NCBI GenBank assembly: GCA_001179505.1
Contig: CDMY01000671.1
Location: forward strand, 1-30,398
Reading direction: 5' to 3'
Source of the DNA: Vitrella brassicaformis
Lineage: Eukaryota > Sar > Vitrellaceae
DNA: 30,398 nucleotides
Position 1 is the first letter of the stretch, and every line of letters begins with the position of its first letter. Both the position numbers and the translations under genes were made by a program. Below, one piece after another: positions 1-11,010 of this stretch. The notes under the pieces were generated by a model. That model made no database searches. It had not been told where the DNA came from and saw only the letters and a program-made list of their open reading frames with translations.

Positions 1-50
1 ATGGTGCGCACAGATGCGCATGCACGTTTAGACTTGGAGTGGGTTTACGA
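1..50 (-). repeat. Partial 60-bp minisatellite unit, minus orientation
   Basis: The first bases read GTGCGCAC, then GCGCATGCACGTTTAGACTT, which is the reverse complement of the unit that fills 343-895. It is probably the end of an array that continues outside the window. Together with the plus-orientation array at 343 it makes a divergent pair around the duplicated segment at 57-346. Confidence 0.7.
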
Positions 51-56
51 CGAATA

Positions 57-346
57 CGCCCTAGAAAACACCTGAACAACTTAAAAGTGTGCCAAGTCCG
101 ATGAGGAGGGCAGCAGATGATGAGACTCATAACTCTGAGACAAGCGTTTTCTTCCTAATCTATGGAACTCATCGGAAGTGGAAACTGAAGAGTTGCAATG
201 AAGTAAGCCAAAATGTGACGACGACAACATTCTAGAAAATACCTGAACCTTAGAGGGTGCCAATTTCGATGAGGAGGGCAGGCAGGACAATCAGACTCAT
301 ATCTTTGAAACAAGCATTTCCTGTCTGATCTATGGAACTCAAACAC
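57..346. repeat. Diverged tandem duplication, period about 169 bp
   Basis: A core of about 110 bp occurs at 66-176 and again at 235-346. Both copies share the blocks ACCTGAAC, GATGAGGAGGGCAG, GACTCATA and TCTATGGAACTCA in the same order, with many substitutions and small indels between them. No open frame is conserved across both copies. It lies between two oppositely oriented minisatellite blocks and is best described as a degenerate duplication of noncoding DNA. Confidence 0.7.
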
Positions 347-895
347 TCCAAGTCCAAACGTGCATGCGCAGGTGTGCGCAGAGAGACATTCAGCATATGC
401 GCACACTCCAAGTCCAATCGTGAATGCACAGGTGTGCGCACAGGGCCATTCATTGCGCACAGAGGCATTCACCATAAGCGCACACTCCACGTCCACGCTT
501 GCATGCGCAGGTGTGCGCTTAGAGGCATTCATCATATACACACACTCCAAGTCCACTCGTGCAAGCACAAGTGTGCGCACAGAGACGTTCATTATGTACA
601 CACACTCCATTCATTATACACACACACTCCAAGTCCAATCGTGCATGCGCAGGTGTGCGCACAGAGATATTCTTCCTCTACAAACGCTCCAAGTCCAAAC
701 CTGCATGCACAAGTGTGCGCACGCAGACATTCATCATATACGCCCACTCCAAGTCCAAACGTGCATGCGCAGGTGTGCGCACCAAGACATTCGTCATATA
801 TGCACATTTCATGTCGACGCGTGCATACGCAGGTGTGCGTATAGAGGCATTGATCACATACACACACTCCAAGTCCAAACGTGCCATACATACGT
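343..895 (+). repeat. 60-bp minisatellite array, about 9 units
   Basis: The unit consists of CACTCCAAGTCCAAACGTGC, then ATGCGCAGGTGTGCGCAC, then an AGACATTCATCATATAC block. It recurs at roughly 60-bp steps (near 345, 404, 482, 541, 625, 684, 743, 803 and 862). Units differ by point changes and 1-2 bp indels. The GC-rich half, with TGCGCA on each side of GGTG, can fold back. The array ends about 25 bp from the stop codon of the minus-strand LRR gene, so it is either just downstream of that gene or in a terminal intron. Confidence 0.9.
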
Positions 896-920
896 GAGAG
901 CTGCGCACTCTATCGCACGC

Positions 921-3900
921 CTACGTCGATATCGGCAACGCCAGATGTCGGTAGGTGACGTTCGTGCGAGGATCCACAGACAGAGTCGGCAAGGTGAGCC
1001 CACCAGCCACATCTTCACTGCCGATCTTCACCAGCGCACTACGCCGCTCAGCCGACCCGCTGGTCGCACTAGTCTCATTCCCCGTCATGTATGCCGACAG
1101 AGGGATGCCGCGCACAAGATAGGGGTGGCCCAACGACAGAGATTGGTCGCTGTCACTGGCCAGAGGGAGGACCGTGATGCCCGCCTCATCGCGCCACATC
1201 TCCACCTTGACGATGGCGCCGTGGTGGTTGCACATCTCTTTTGAGAGCGCCTCTGTCGAGTTGGCCGTCAGCACTGGCACGAGCAGGGGCATCTCCTTTT
1301 CCAGCTCGTACCAGCCTGGCTGCACCAGAAACGCACGCTGAGAGTCGGTGACCTGCATGCCGTCGGTGCTGTTGGCGGCTGCATTGGTGCCGTTGCCATG
1401 TGTGTCGCAGGCGCCTGAGCGGTCCGTTTGTGGTATCGGTCTGATTCTCTCCTCTGGGAGCAGAAAACATTCCTTTTCCACATGGTCGCTGTGAACGGAA
1501 GAAGTGAAGAATGAGAACAGAACTGACAGCGCATTGTCATCCCTGCTTACATTGCGTATGGTGGTTCGCAATAGCAGTCTTCTCGTGTAGTGCTGCCGGT
1601 TGGTGATGTAAGATGGAGACCAGGACAGCGTTCACAGAGTACGCTGTCGCTCCAAACCGTCTTGTAGGTGCCTGAACGACGACAGAACACAAGAGTTTTA
1701 TGAAAAAAAGACTCGCAGTCAAGTCAGCATCAGAGTTTTTCTGTATACCTGCTGGACATGGGACGCATATGTTATCCTTGTATTCATATCCCCTGTCGCA
1801 AGCTGAGCAGGCCGTACCATTATTCATTTCAACTGCACCACACAACTCAAATCACACAGGGAATAACACAGGATATCAGAAATCGCTCGGTAGTAGAGTA
1901 ATGAATACTCACCCCGGCCAACACGGCATGACTGACACTTCTCAATGCCCTGGGCGCGTATCGTCACTGTGCCAGGCGGGCATTTGGTGCAATTCAGCCC
2001 TCTCCCCTCCCATCCATCCTTGCAGCGACACAATACACCAGCATTCACTGTTGCATCCGCCTGAATGGGCAGAACATATAAGTAACAGCAAGAAAGCAGC
2101 ATGCAGTTCCTTCTGTCCCTCTTACACGTATTCTCGTGCCAACGGTATTTTGACATATGCCAACGGTATTTTGACATATGCCCGTGCACTCCACGGCCGG
2201 ATGGACCTCCCATAGAAACTCCGGCTGCCAGTATGTATCTGTACCACTTCTATGCCACTCGCGGTACGGTCGGTAATCTACATATACAAACACATAATCA
2301 CCGAGCACGTCGCCAATATGAGAATTCACAGCTTCTGAATCTCTCACCATCACGATCACAACAAGCAGGGCAGCAGACTGGTAAGCAAGGTATAGCGGAT
2401 CGCCGGGGATGTTGCGTCCTTCATTGTGAGCTGAGCACGATGTGTCATTGTGTGGTAGTATCTGCAAAGGCAGCAGCATCAGGTATCGGATAGAGAATAG
2501 TCTAAACATTCTACGCACCTGAAGCCTCAGATTCTTGTTGTACTCAAGATTCAGAGCCCGAGGGTGGGAAACGTCGTACCTGCACAAGAACATAGTATGC
2601 ATCTTAATGCACACAGAGACGTGAAAAAAAGATGTACCATCCATAGTGTATGTCCTCAATCTCATTGGATTCCAGATAAAGGCCTGTCACGCTCACGAAC
2701 CCCTGTTGCGCCCTCACATTGATGTCGGGATATAAGTCAGCGACCGTCACCGAAAAATCCAGCTTCTCTACATCGATATACAGATCAGAACCATCAGCCG
2801 CACTCTCATCCGCCGACTCCACTGCAGGAGCCCCATCATCGTTGCCCACGACCATGCTCATGCTCGTGGCGTTCATCTGCAGTCGATAAGCCGCCATGAA
2901 CGAGGCCTTGTAGCGCCTGAATATGGGCGTGTTGAGGAGCCCAGCATTGAGAACATGCTCCAAGTTGAAAGTGGTCAGCCCCGAAGTGGTCATCGCATCT
3001 GCCGTCAAAGAGCCGTGAAGACCATTGACACTCCCATCTAATGACGCAAGAGACCTTTGCCATTTCCAGGGCATCAGAAACTCGTCTACACTCGTATTAA
3101 AGCCATTTCTGCCGAGATCTAGATACTTTAGCTGGGGCCAGTAGGGAGGCGGATTAGACAGGATTTCAGCCACGATGCGAGCACTCGGGCCTGACAAAAC
3201 AAGTCACACATTTATGAGTTCACCAGGAAGGCCACCGACCTTACTCGTCCAAGCGTGAAGACCAGATGAATGCACTCCCCACTCAAGCGGCTCTAGACGA
3301 TTACCGGCAATCTGCAGTTCCACTACTGATAAACGAAAACAACAGGAGGGCACAAGTACCGTATATATCTGTGTGTCTCCATAAAGCTCACTCACGGTTG
3401 TCCAGGCGTCTCCACCCTGAAGGGATGCGCGGAAGGCGATTGTTATCAAGATTCAGGATCTCCAGCCCTATAACATCACTAGACTATTGATTATGTAACA
3501 CGTACATCGGATTATATAGTGAACGTACTTAGAAGGCACACGCCAATCACCCTCAAAATCATGAAAGGCATTGTCATGGAGCCGTAGCTCTCTCAGAGTA
3601 TTCATCCGGCTCAGCCACACCGGAATAACGCCTGTGAGCCGATTGCGAAACAGATCCATGTACCACAGATGCTGGAGGCCCTCGAGCGTTGCAGGCAGCT
3701 TGTCAACACTGATAGTAAGATGTACGGGTATAGCAATCCAGCGCGCTCTCTGTCATTTTGTGACCGACCTTGTTTCAGAGATCCAGAGTGTGCAAAGCCC
3801 GGAGAGCATATTGAGAGAATCAGGAATAGGACCATAAATGCCCTACACATCACGGACACATGCAGCAACAACGTACTTACACGAGCAGGTCATTTACGTA

Positions 3901-5348
3901 CCTTGACGTTATAGATCATAAGGTCTCGCAAAGAAGTGGCGTTGCCGTATGCGGCCGGGATGGTGCCCGTAACGTTCTCACAGCCCCGCAGCGAAAACGT
4001 GTGGATCTTCGGCAACTTCCATAGAGCCGGCAGCCCGCCCCTAACGGCCGTGCCAGCCATGTCGAACTCCTCGAGCGAGCCACAGTGTTCAAATGCCCCT
4101 ACAAGTGAGCCCGTAACGCTCCAGCCAGATAGCGTCACTATCCGCAGGGTGGTGCATTGAGGGGAAGGGGCGGTTGCAGACAAATTGGCGCCCTGTCCGT
4201 GGAAGAGTGAGTGCATGGTGAAGGCCAGTGGGTTGTACCTCAGGCTGAGGGCCTCAAGCGACTTGCCGAACATAGTGTGGAAGGATGGTGGCAGGGTGCC
4301 CTCCAGCTGTGTGTCGTGTAAGTAAAGCCCGCGAAGATCGGGCAGGGTGACGATTTCCTCAGGCAATGGGCCGCTCAGACTAACCTGAGATACCAGGCAG
4401 CCATCAAGAGAAGACAAGAAAGATTGAGCGGCTCTTTCATTCATTCATTCACCTTGTCTATGTAGAGCAGTCTCAGCTGTGTCATTTCGCCGATTCTCTC
4501 AGATAGCCTGCCGTACAGGGGGGCATTCCACAGCGCGACGCCGAGCAGTCCCTTCAGGTCGTAGAAGGATGCATGTAGCTCCACGCCTCCAGGAGGAAAG
4601 ATAAGATGGTCAGCGTCAAGCACCATAATGTAGCTGTCCACCATCCCATCGCCCCCTCCAACCCATTCGTCCATCGCACCCCTCGTTGAAGGCCCCTTGC
4701 GCCCCGTCCGGAAGCGAACGCGCACGATGAAAGGCAGATCGCACACGCGGAAGACCCCGCAGCCGCACCCCCTCTCATCTCGATGTTCAGTGAGCGAATG
4801 AACTCCCTCAGCGGCCCTCGAGCGTCATCCTCACACACGATGCAGTCCTCATTTATGATGCCCACTGTCCCATTAGTCTTGTTTGCAGCACTGGACCCCG
4901 CCAGCGCACGCATCGATGCGCCGGGCATCACGCGGTCCAAACCGAATGGCCGGTAACTATGAAGCAGTTGCAGCTTCGCCACCACTGATGTGGCACGGCC
5001 GGGCTGCGGTGATGTACTGGTCGAGATGGCGGGAGTGTCCGCTGAGACTCTGAACCAGTCGCTGTATTGGTGTAGCATATCTGTCTCAGCCGACACGCCA
5101 TCAGCCACATCTCTCGTCAACCCATTGGCAGTTTCAGCAATCTGCAGCTGACGGGTTGCTGCCGCCAGTGGATGCGATGGATCGCAGCGGCAAGGCTTGT
5201 CACATTGATCTTCCACAGTCGAGGTGCCTGTCGTAGCCGGTCTTCCATCCACTTCACCAGAAGCGAGACCAAGGACGAGGAAGAGTCCAATGCAGAATCT
5301 CAACAATGAGAGCCGCCGCCGTCTTCGATGCGAGTTACATCGTGCCAT
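921..5348 (-). CDS. Secreted leucine-rich-repeat protein with Cys-rich modules, 13 exons
   Basis: The gene is read leftward. Exons resolved by eye are 5348-4453, 4384-3902, 3842-3769, 3708-3551, 3467-3396, 3325-3245, 3190-2638, 2579-2519, 2461-2126, 2060-1913, 1832-1749, 1671-1551 and 1488-921. All introns are GT-AG, 54-83 nt, and phases agree at every junction. The product is about 1,210 residues. The start at 5348 is followed by an Arg-rich stretch and a hydrophobic core (LLRFCIGLFLVLGLASG), a signal peptide. Plant-type LRRs follow (for example GPLPEEIVTLPDLRGLYLHD and GPIPDSLNMLSGL). Next is an acidic linker, then Cys-rich repeats of the ephrin-receptor-like (GCC2/GCC3) kind with CPPGT and CPAGTYK. 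The C-terminal region has several N-glycosylation sequons and no membrane segment. The donor at 3551 is the least certain junction (3542 is an alternative). Near 4770 the frame changes without a clear intron. Function unknown; a surface or secreted recognition protein is inferred. Confidence 0.8.
2138..2179 (-). repeat. Perfect 21-bp tandem duplication inside an LRR-gene exon
   Basis: The 21 bp at 2138-2158 are repeated exactly at 2159-2179. On the minus strand this adds seven residues (GICQNTV twice) just before a splice donor, without shifting the frame. The identity of the two copies indicates a recent event. Confidence 0.9.
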
Positions 5349-6000
5349 GGGTGGTTCATTGGCACACTGACTTGGGTCCGATCTTTCCCAGCTCGCAAAA
5401 CTGACTTAGGGTACTCCATGAAACCGCTGCTGCTGCTGTGTTGGGAGGTGCCTTCTTCCAGCCGCGTGCTGGGGTGGCGTGCGTGTGACGCTATGTGCCT
5501 GCTCGCTCGTATGTTGCCGTCGTTCGTAGCGCATTGCATATCCACCTGTTTGCTGCTTCTGCCCTTTGCGTGCTGCGTGTTGCGTGTGCGTGTTGCATGT
5601 TGGGGTGCATGTTGCATGTTGGGATGGACAAACATGGGACTGGGCCGTCAGGCCGCCTAGGGTACTTCCTGAAACCGCTGCTGCTGTGTTGGGAGGTTCG
5701 TCAACGTGTGTGGATGGAGAGATGGGATGTACACAGACAGGCACAGAATCGCCGGGTGAGTGAGTGAGCCACACACACAATACCGCACAGGCAGGCATCT
5801 TGCCAGATCTCTGCATTCGTATTGACTGTCCTTTGTTCTCTGTGCAGGCGGGGCTGTGTGTGTGTGAACGATACGCAGAGCTGGTGTGTTCCGCAAAGTT
5901 GATGAATGCACAATCTGTCTGCGCGTGGGTCAGCACGCATGCACAAGCACACGAGGAGGCGTGCGTCAGTCGCGTGTGGTCTTATCTTGTTCGTGTATGT
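5349..6000. other. Intergenic region upstream of the LRR gene, low complexity
   Basis: No convincing gene is seen. The stretch is GT-rich with short repeats (GTTGCATGTTGG-like units at 5578-5625) and a 45-bp direct repeat listed separately. It lies between two genes transcribed away from each other, so it should hold both promoters. I see no TATA box or other element I could defend. Confidence 0.5.
5406..5701. repeat. Pair of about 45-bp direct repeats
   Basis: Copies at about 5406-5452 and 5657-5701 both read TAGGGTACT, then a variable CC, TGAAACCGCTGCTGCTG and TGTTGGGAGGT. They differ by one CTG triplet and a few substitutions. They sit 60 and 310 bp upstream of the LRR start codon. They could be a shared regulatory motif or remnants of a mobile sequence; the sequence alone does not decide. 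Confidence 0.75.
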
Positions 6001-6001
6001 C

Positions 6002-7354
6002 AGTCAGGACGTTTCTGTCGATGCTGGCGGTCGGGGCGAGTGCAGGAGGGTTGCTCGCTTCACGCGCATGCGGGCCAGATCTTACTTGGTACACAGGTCA
6101 GTAGGCAACGACAGACTACGCACTGTATGGACGTACCAATCTTACACACGTACCAAGAATCTATGAGAGCTCCTCGTGTGGGCACGCACGTACACACCGT
6201 GTGTGAGGCAGCCGGCCAGGTGGTCCTTCGTCCTGCTCGCTCGCTGCACATAACAATACATAAACCGACAGAGAATAATAGGCCGAGGCGAACGAACACT
6301 ATTCCTCCTCCTTCATGGGAGGTTCGATGGCCTTTTGCTTGGACTCTTCGGCTGCTGAAGAGGACGGCAAAAAGACTCGGATGTTGCTGAGGCGCTCGGA
6401 AAACTAAAGGTGCCACTAAATCACTCGACCTTGGCCGACGACTTTAAACGTCGGAAAGATGCAGGTACACGAGGGTCGCCACAGACACAGCACAATCAAA
6501 CCTGTGTCGCTGTGCCTATAATTTGCAGTCAACTCCGGTGTAGTGACGCCCTCTCACCGTGAGCGCCTCTTCATAGTGGCCAAGACACTTTGTGACCCCT
6601 TTAAGCCAAGTGCCTTCTGGTGGAAGCCAATCTTCCTCCTCGTCCGAGTCGGGTACAAGGAAAAAGGAGAGGTAAGTCGTGTTTATCAAGTGTTTTCGTC
6701 TCGTCGCAGGATTTCCGCAAGCATCATCATCTTCGCGAGACTTCAGGCCCCAGGTTTTCAAGCCTTTCTGGTATCCTCGGGGAAAACAAGAAGCCTGCTT
6801 GGATGATACGGACCCTTTCTTCATGTTTGCAGTGCGCACTGCTGTCACTGGCGTACCTCTCGGGCCTCCTGTATTTCTTACCGTACAACCGACCGACGGA
6901 CAACTTCTTCGCCATCGTCTGTTTCACCTCTCTGCTCCTCGGCTTCACATTCGTGTCGTCCTTGGGCTTGTTGCGAGATTACCCAGAGGCAGAAGCCGCA
7001 GCACAAGTGATGGTCGGCTTCATTTTCTCCGGCCCCGGCCTGTGCTTTTTGTTTTTGGCGAACTTCGCCCTGATGCCATATCACTCGGGTGAGCGACTGC
7101 GCGACCTGCTGACGCCTGCACCTCCTCCAATAGATTCGGGAGAGACGACTTCAGCCGGTACCGGGGCAGTTCCTCAGCCGCCTGGGGAAGGAGAGACAGC
7201 CAGTCCGCCAGTGGATATTCAGGTTCTCTCAACCTCAAGTGGGAGCCGCCTGGCGATTCAGCTGAAAGAGGGGGTCGTGACCACTGACGAAGGCGAGGGC
7301 GGTGAAAGTTCTGAAGGCCCGCCTCAGACTGAGGGACTGAGGGGTAGGAGATGA
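6002..7354 (+). CDS. Multi-pass membrane protein, 3' part of a multi-exon gene
   Basis: The well-supported exons are 6529-6671 and 6710-7354. They are joined by a short GT-AG intron (38 nt, GTAAGT donor) in phase 0 and preceded by an acceptor (TATAATTTGCAG) ending at 6528. A plausible upstream exon ends at 6464 (intron 6465-6528, 64 nt). A hydrophobic stretch at about 6002-6101 may be another. The protein has a motif DPFKPSAFWW, then three strongly hydrophobic segments (for example LLSLAYLSGLLYFLPY and FFAIVCFTSLLLGFTFVSS), then an acidic, Ser/Pro-rich cytosolic tail ending at the TGA at 7352. The start codon is not identified. I recall similar PFKP-WW plus membrane-helix endings in large protist surface proteins, but that is memory, not a search. 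Function unknown. Confidence 0.55.
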
Positions 7355-7410
7355 GTCTTTTGCAGGATTGGGCCTCAAAGTGAGAATCGCGTCTTTTTTT
7401 CTGACCCTAG

Positions 7411-7750
7411 TTCCACACGAAAGACAGCTTGTCGGAGGGTGGTAGATGGCCCCCCTTTTTCGCCTTTAGAGGGACCAATACGTGTCTCCGACTTCCTCGC
7501 CACCTTGCTTTTCAGCTCCGAGGGGTCCCTGACATCTCCACGGGCCTCAAAACCACCAACCGAAAGGCCATCGCAATTTGGTTACTCGGATTTTGGTTTT
7601 GAGCCCGCAAGGACCAGACAAGGGACTCTGGGGAAACAGAATGAAGGCCTAATCATAACTGGCACCCCACTTGGTCGCCAGTCACCTGTGCCCCCCTCTC
7701 CTTCCCTCATCAGGGGGAAGACGGAAGGTCGTGAGTATCGCAGTTTTTGA
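7411..7750 (+). CDS. Possible extra exon or small ORF, Pro/Ser-rich
   Basis: An open frame with protein-like but low-complexity composition (Ser, Pro, Arg, Gly) runs from a good acceptor (pyrimidine tract then CCCTAG at 7410) to a TGA at 7748. It could be another tail exon of the membrane-protein gene. I could not find a donor before 7354 whose phase fits, so it may equally be 3' untranslated sequence. Confidence 0.25.
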
Positions 7751-9640
7751 GTCCACTCGAAGGCCGTTTTCGGGCATATGTGGGGATGCGTTGATGCCGT
7801 AGGTGACACATTCTGTGCAAAGAACCCTCCCACCCCCTCTCCAGCCTTCAGGATGGGGCATCCGGGCACCCGTCGACAGACAGACCGCAGTTCTCGAGCG
7901 GCTTCCGCCGAGCTTTTCAGCGGTGTGTTGAGCGAGCGGCGACGCTTTTATGCTATTCGCGGCCTCCCTCCGTGCTGTCACTGCCCTCACCGCCCTCACA
8001 GGCCCGCCACGTGGCCGCTCAGATGCCCCTGCAAAGACATCGACTCAGTGTGGCGGCAGCGATGAAGCAATGGTTTCCATCAAGATGGATGTCGTGCAGT
8101 GATTTCCATTCCTCCTCTTGGCCATATGGACCACCGCAGAACCCGCTGGGACGCTGCGAGATGAATCAAAACCGACCGCGAGCTAAGATCGGCGACTGAT
8201 CGCCTCACCCCCTCTTTTCCGTGTCACTTCGGCGATGCGTGCCACGTTATTTTCCCTTTTCGCAACAAAGAGGTGTTTTCAGCGTTCAACTGATGTGTCA
8301 CATCACGTGCTGCCGAAGTTGGAACCGTGCGGTTTCAGTAATGTTGCACGATGGATTCTGCGCGGCGATGCCTGCCGGCACCCAGACACTGGCGTAACGG
8401 TCGCGCCGATCCAACCGAATTCCATCCAATGGGGCTCTTCCGTGTGGAATGCCGTGGGTTCGTTTTTTTGCGTGTTGGGAGTTCCGAAAGTTCGTCCGAT
8501 TTCGTTTACGCATCCACGACTTTTTGCTGGTCTCGGGCAAGCACCACTGCCTTTTTCTGTGTCTGAGATAATCACTCTTTTCCCGCGGAGTGTTGTGGGT
8601 TTTGTTTGGCTCCGTTCGTGTGAATGCTGGGGCTGCTCTCGTGTTTATGTCATGAATGTATGTGGGGCCTGGCTGTTGTGTCGACTCGCAAGCGACGGGT
8701 TGTCCAAAATAGGCGTGCTCTCCCTTGCGGGTTGGCGCACAGACAGATGACGCGGGTGGGAGGAGGCTGCATGCATGATCAATAGCCTCTTCACTTGGGT
8801 GCAAAATGGATGGTGCTGATCTCTTCTTGCCTGCCCGCATGTGTGTGAATTCGTACAATCACCGATTCGTCTATTGGCTTTGTGGCTGTGTGACGACTGT
8901 GCATGGTTCATACACGACTTTTCGTGGCGGACAGATAGGCAATGACACACCCGCTTTTAGGTGGTCACTTCTGTGGTAGTCAGTTTCGGAAGACGGTTAT
9001 TTGTCTGCCTATTTGTCCGCCGAGCACTTAACTCGTAAACGTCTTGTGTGTGTCTTTCTTTGTCGCCATTCACGGGGTCGTCTGATTGACGGGTGGGTGG
9101 GTCACACGGGGGGGTTGATGTCCACACATGGGGGATGGACATACACATGTCGTGGTGCGAGACACCGACACAAAACACTGAAAACGCCATCATGCTGCCA
9201 ATCCCGGGGAATCCGCATCCACATTAGATTTACCTCCTTTCCTGGGTGCGGCGCTCGTCAGCCGTTGGACGACTCCGAAAAGAGGCGGCTGCCTGGGGCG
9301 GTTTCACGGGAAAAATACTTGACGCCCGCATCAATTCCCCCCGTCGACGATGGTCTTGTGTTACGCGCGCATGCTCCGTGTTGCGTTTTTCCCGCATCTG
9401 TGGCTGTCCGTCCCACTAACGGCGACTGTACGGCGTATGATCCATGCCGCTTTGTTTCCTCGACAAAGACAGCGATCCTACGGGGTGTAGCGGTGGAGGC
9501 ATGATTGTCATTTTGTGTAGAATTCAGGCCACACTTCACGAGAAGAAACATGTAGAGCCAAGTCTGTCACGACACCGCAGACATCTTAGACACACACACG
9601 GTGGCTGGACCCTTTCTCATCGCGTCGCCACAGATGAAGT
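7751..9640. other. No supported gene
   Basis: Open frames on both strands here lack family motifs and consistent splice structure. They overlap one another and have spacer-like composition (GTGTGT, TTTCGCG and GGGTGGG runs). The right end may include the 3' untranslated region of the transporter gene that ends at 9644. Confidence 0.5.
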
Positions 9641-9643
9641 AAG

Positions 9644-10920
9644 TCATCGCATCAATTGCTTGCGTCTCTGTCGAAGTCTGGCTTTGTGGAAAACACTCGC
9701 AATCTCCTCCAAGCTGCGGCCACCCGTCTCGGGGACGCAGACGCAGGTGATCAACAGGATTATTAGAGTCGTACCGGCGTACAGAGCAAACGTACCTGAA
9801 TCCGACCATGAACGAATGCACGTAGAGACATGATGCAATTCCGCCCACTCGCCCACCGTGGACGCTGAGGAAGTCGAAGAGCGACTCGAATGTGTGACTC
9901 GAGAGAAAATGAGTAATCCAAAAGGCTGTCATGGACATCCCCGTGCCGACCTGCGTAGATGGTACGCGAAATATGCGGTGAGTACACAATCGATACATAG
10001 CTGGTGCACGTACGTACCCCTCTGAGGTGAGACGGCAGGACCTCCGAGATGACAACAAACATGAGGCCGGCCCATCCAATGCTCCGGAACAGAAACAGAG
10101 GTAGCATGCCCATCATGCACAGAGGACCTCTCCATGAGGCGTACGTCGACGTCGTTGGCTGTACATGTACACACACCACGCATTCATGGCAGTTGCTCTC
10201 TCCCTGTGCGTGTGTGGCCAGACCTACAATTGTGAAGGCACATGATAAGCATATGTGGCAGAAGAGGGAGCCCGTGTTGCATATGTTGAGCAAGGTCTTT
10301 CGTCAGCATTGCTCGATGAAGGCAAAGCTGAACACCACTCCGAGGAACTTGAGCAGAACCCTCACTGCCAAGGCCCCAAAAGGCCACTTCACGCCCGCCA
10401 TCGTAAGCAAATCAGTGGAATAAGACATCACACTAGCGGACGCGATAAAATTCTGCATCATTCATTCACGCAGACAAATGGCTTGAACATGTTTCGTGTT
10501 GTGTATTGTGTCAACGCACTGGGGCTGCTCCGCAGAATACAGCGATAGAGACGTCCACGCGAGGGCGCCGCAGATTCTGCAACACACTACACACACCCAA
10601 GGAGATATGCTCCAGATGGCACATCTCAACGAGCGTCGTGATCTCCGCCAAAGTCAGCGAGTAGGCGGCGGAGGCGGACTTGTGCAAAGCAGCCATGCGA
10701 TCACGCTCTGAGCACATCAGCAGACACAGCCTTGCGCGTGTGTTTTGGGCATATGTCTGTGTGTGTGTGTGTGCATGTGTCTTTGTGAGTGTGTACCTCG
10801 TCGCTCTTTTGCCTCGACTGCGGCGGCCAGTGGATAGCATTTGTGCACATCCTGATTGGCTGGCGTGGTCAGTCTGTGTACCACAACGTCGACAGCACAG
10901 GCAAAGGGCACAGTGAGCAT
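9644..10920 (-). pseudogene. MFS sugar-porter-family transporter, C-terminal part, with in-frame TGA
   Basis: The exons are about 10920-10797, 10707-10520, 10452-10018, 9950-9857 and 9795-9644. Introns are 61-89 nt, GT-AG, and in phase. Sugar-porter hallmarks appear in order. A cytosolic charged loop comes first. A membrane helix follows with FIASASVMSYSTDLLTMAG (helix 7 type), then the E-x-x-G-R-K position. Next are SIGWAGLMFVVISEVLPSHL and RG (helix 10 and the SE-P-RG motif), and finally VPETGGRSLEEI, the family signature at the end of helix 12. About 330 residues are visible against the usual 450-550, so helices 1-6 are missing. A TGA at 10303-10305 falls where the Gly of the GRK motif is expected. 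The 5' side abuts a reverse transcriptase. It is probably inactive; the substrate cannot be told. Confidence 0.75.
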
Positions 10921-11010
10921 GCGGCCGTCCTCTCATGAGCCGTCTCAAACAGCATGCACACGAGCGTGTTATCATGTCGTTTGTCTGTTCCCCACTCGCT
11001 TTCTGTTGCG

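Noticed and set aside
343-895. CRISPR-like array of repeats and spacers
   Set aside because: The whole 60-bp unit is repeated; there are no unique spacers and no cas genes, and the gene structure is eukaryotic.
332-1244. Long repetitive open frames on both strands in the first array (and similar ones at 23875-24450 and 29776-30390)
   Set aside because: They are direct translations of the 60-bp repeat, overlap on both strands, and have no start context or non-repetitive domain.
8235-9551. Open frames of 90-186 codons on both strands (for example 8235-8750 +, 8298-8858 -, 9001-9504 +)
   Set aside because: They overlap each other, lack recognisable motifs, and have the composition of the surrounding spacer.
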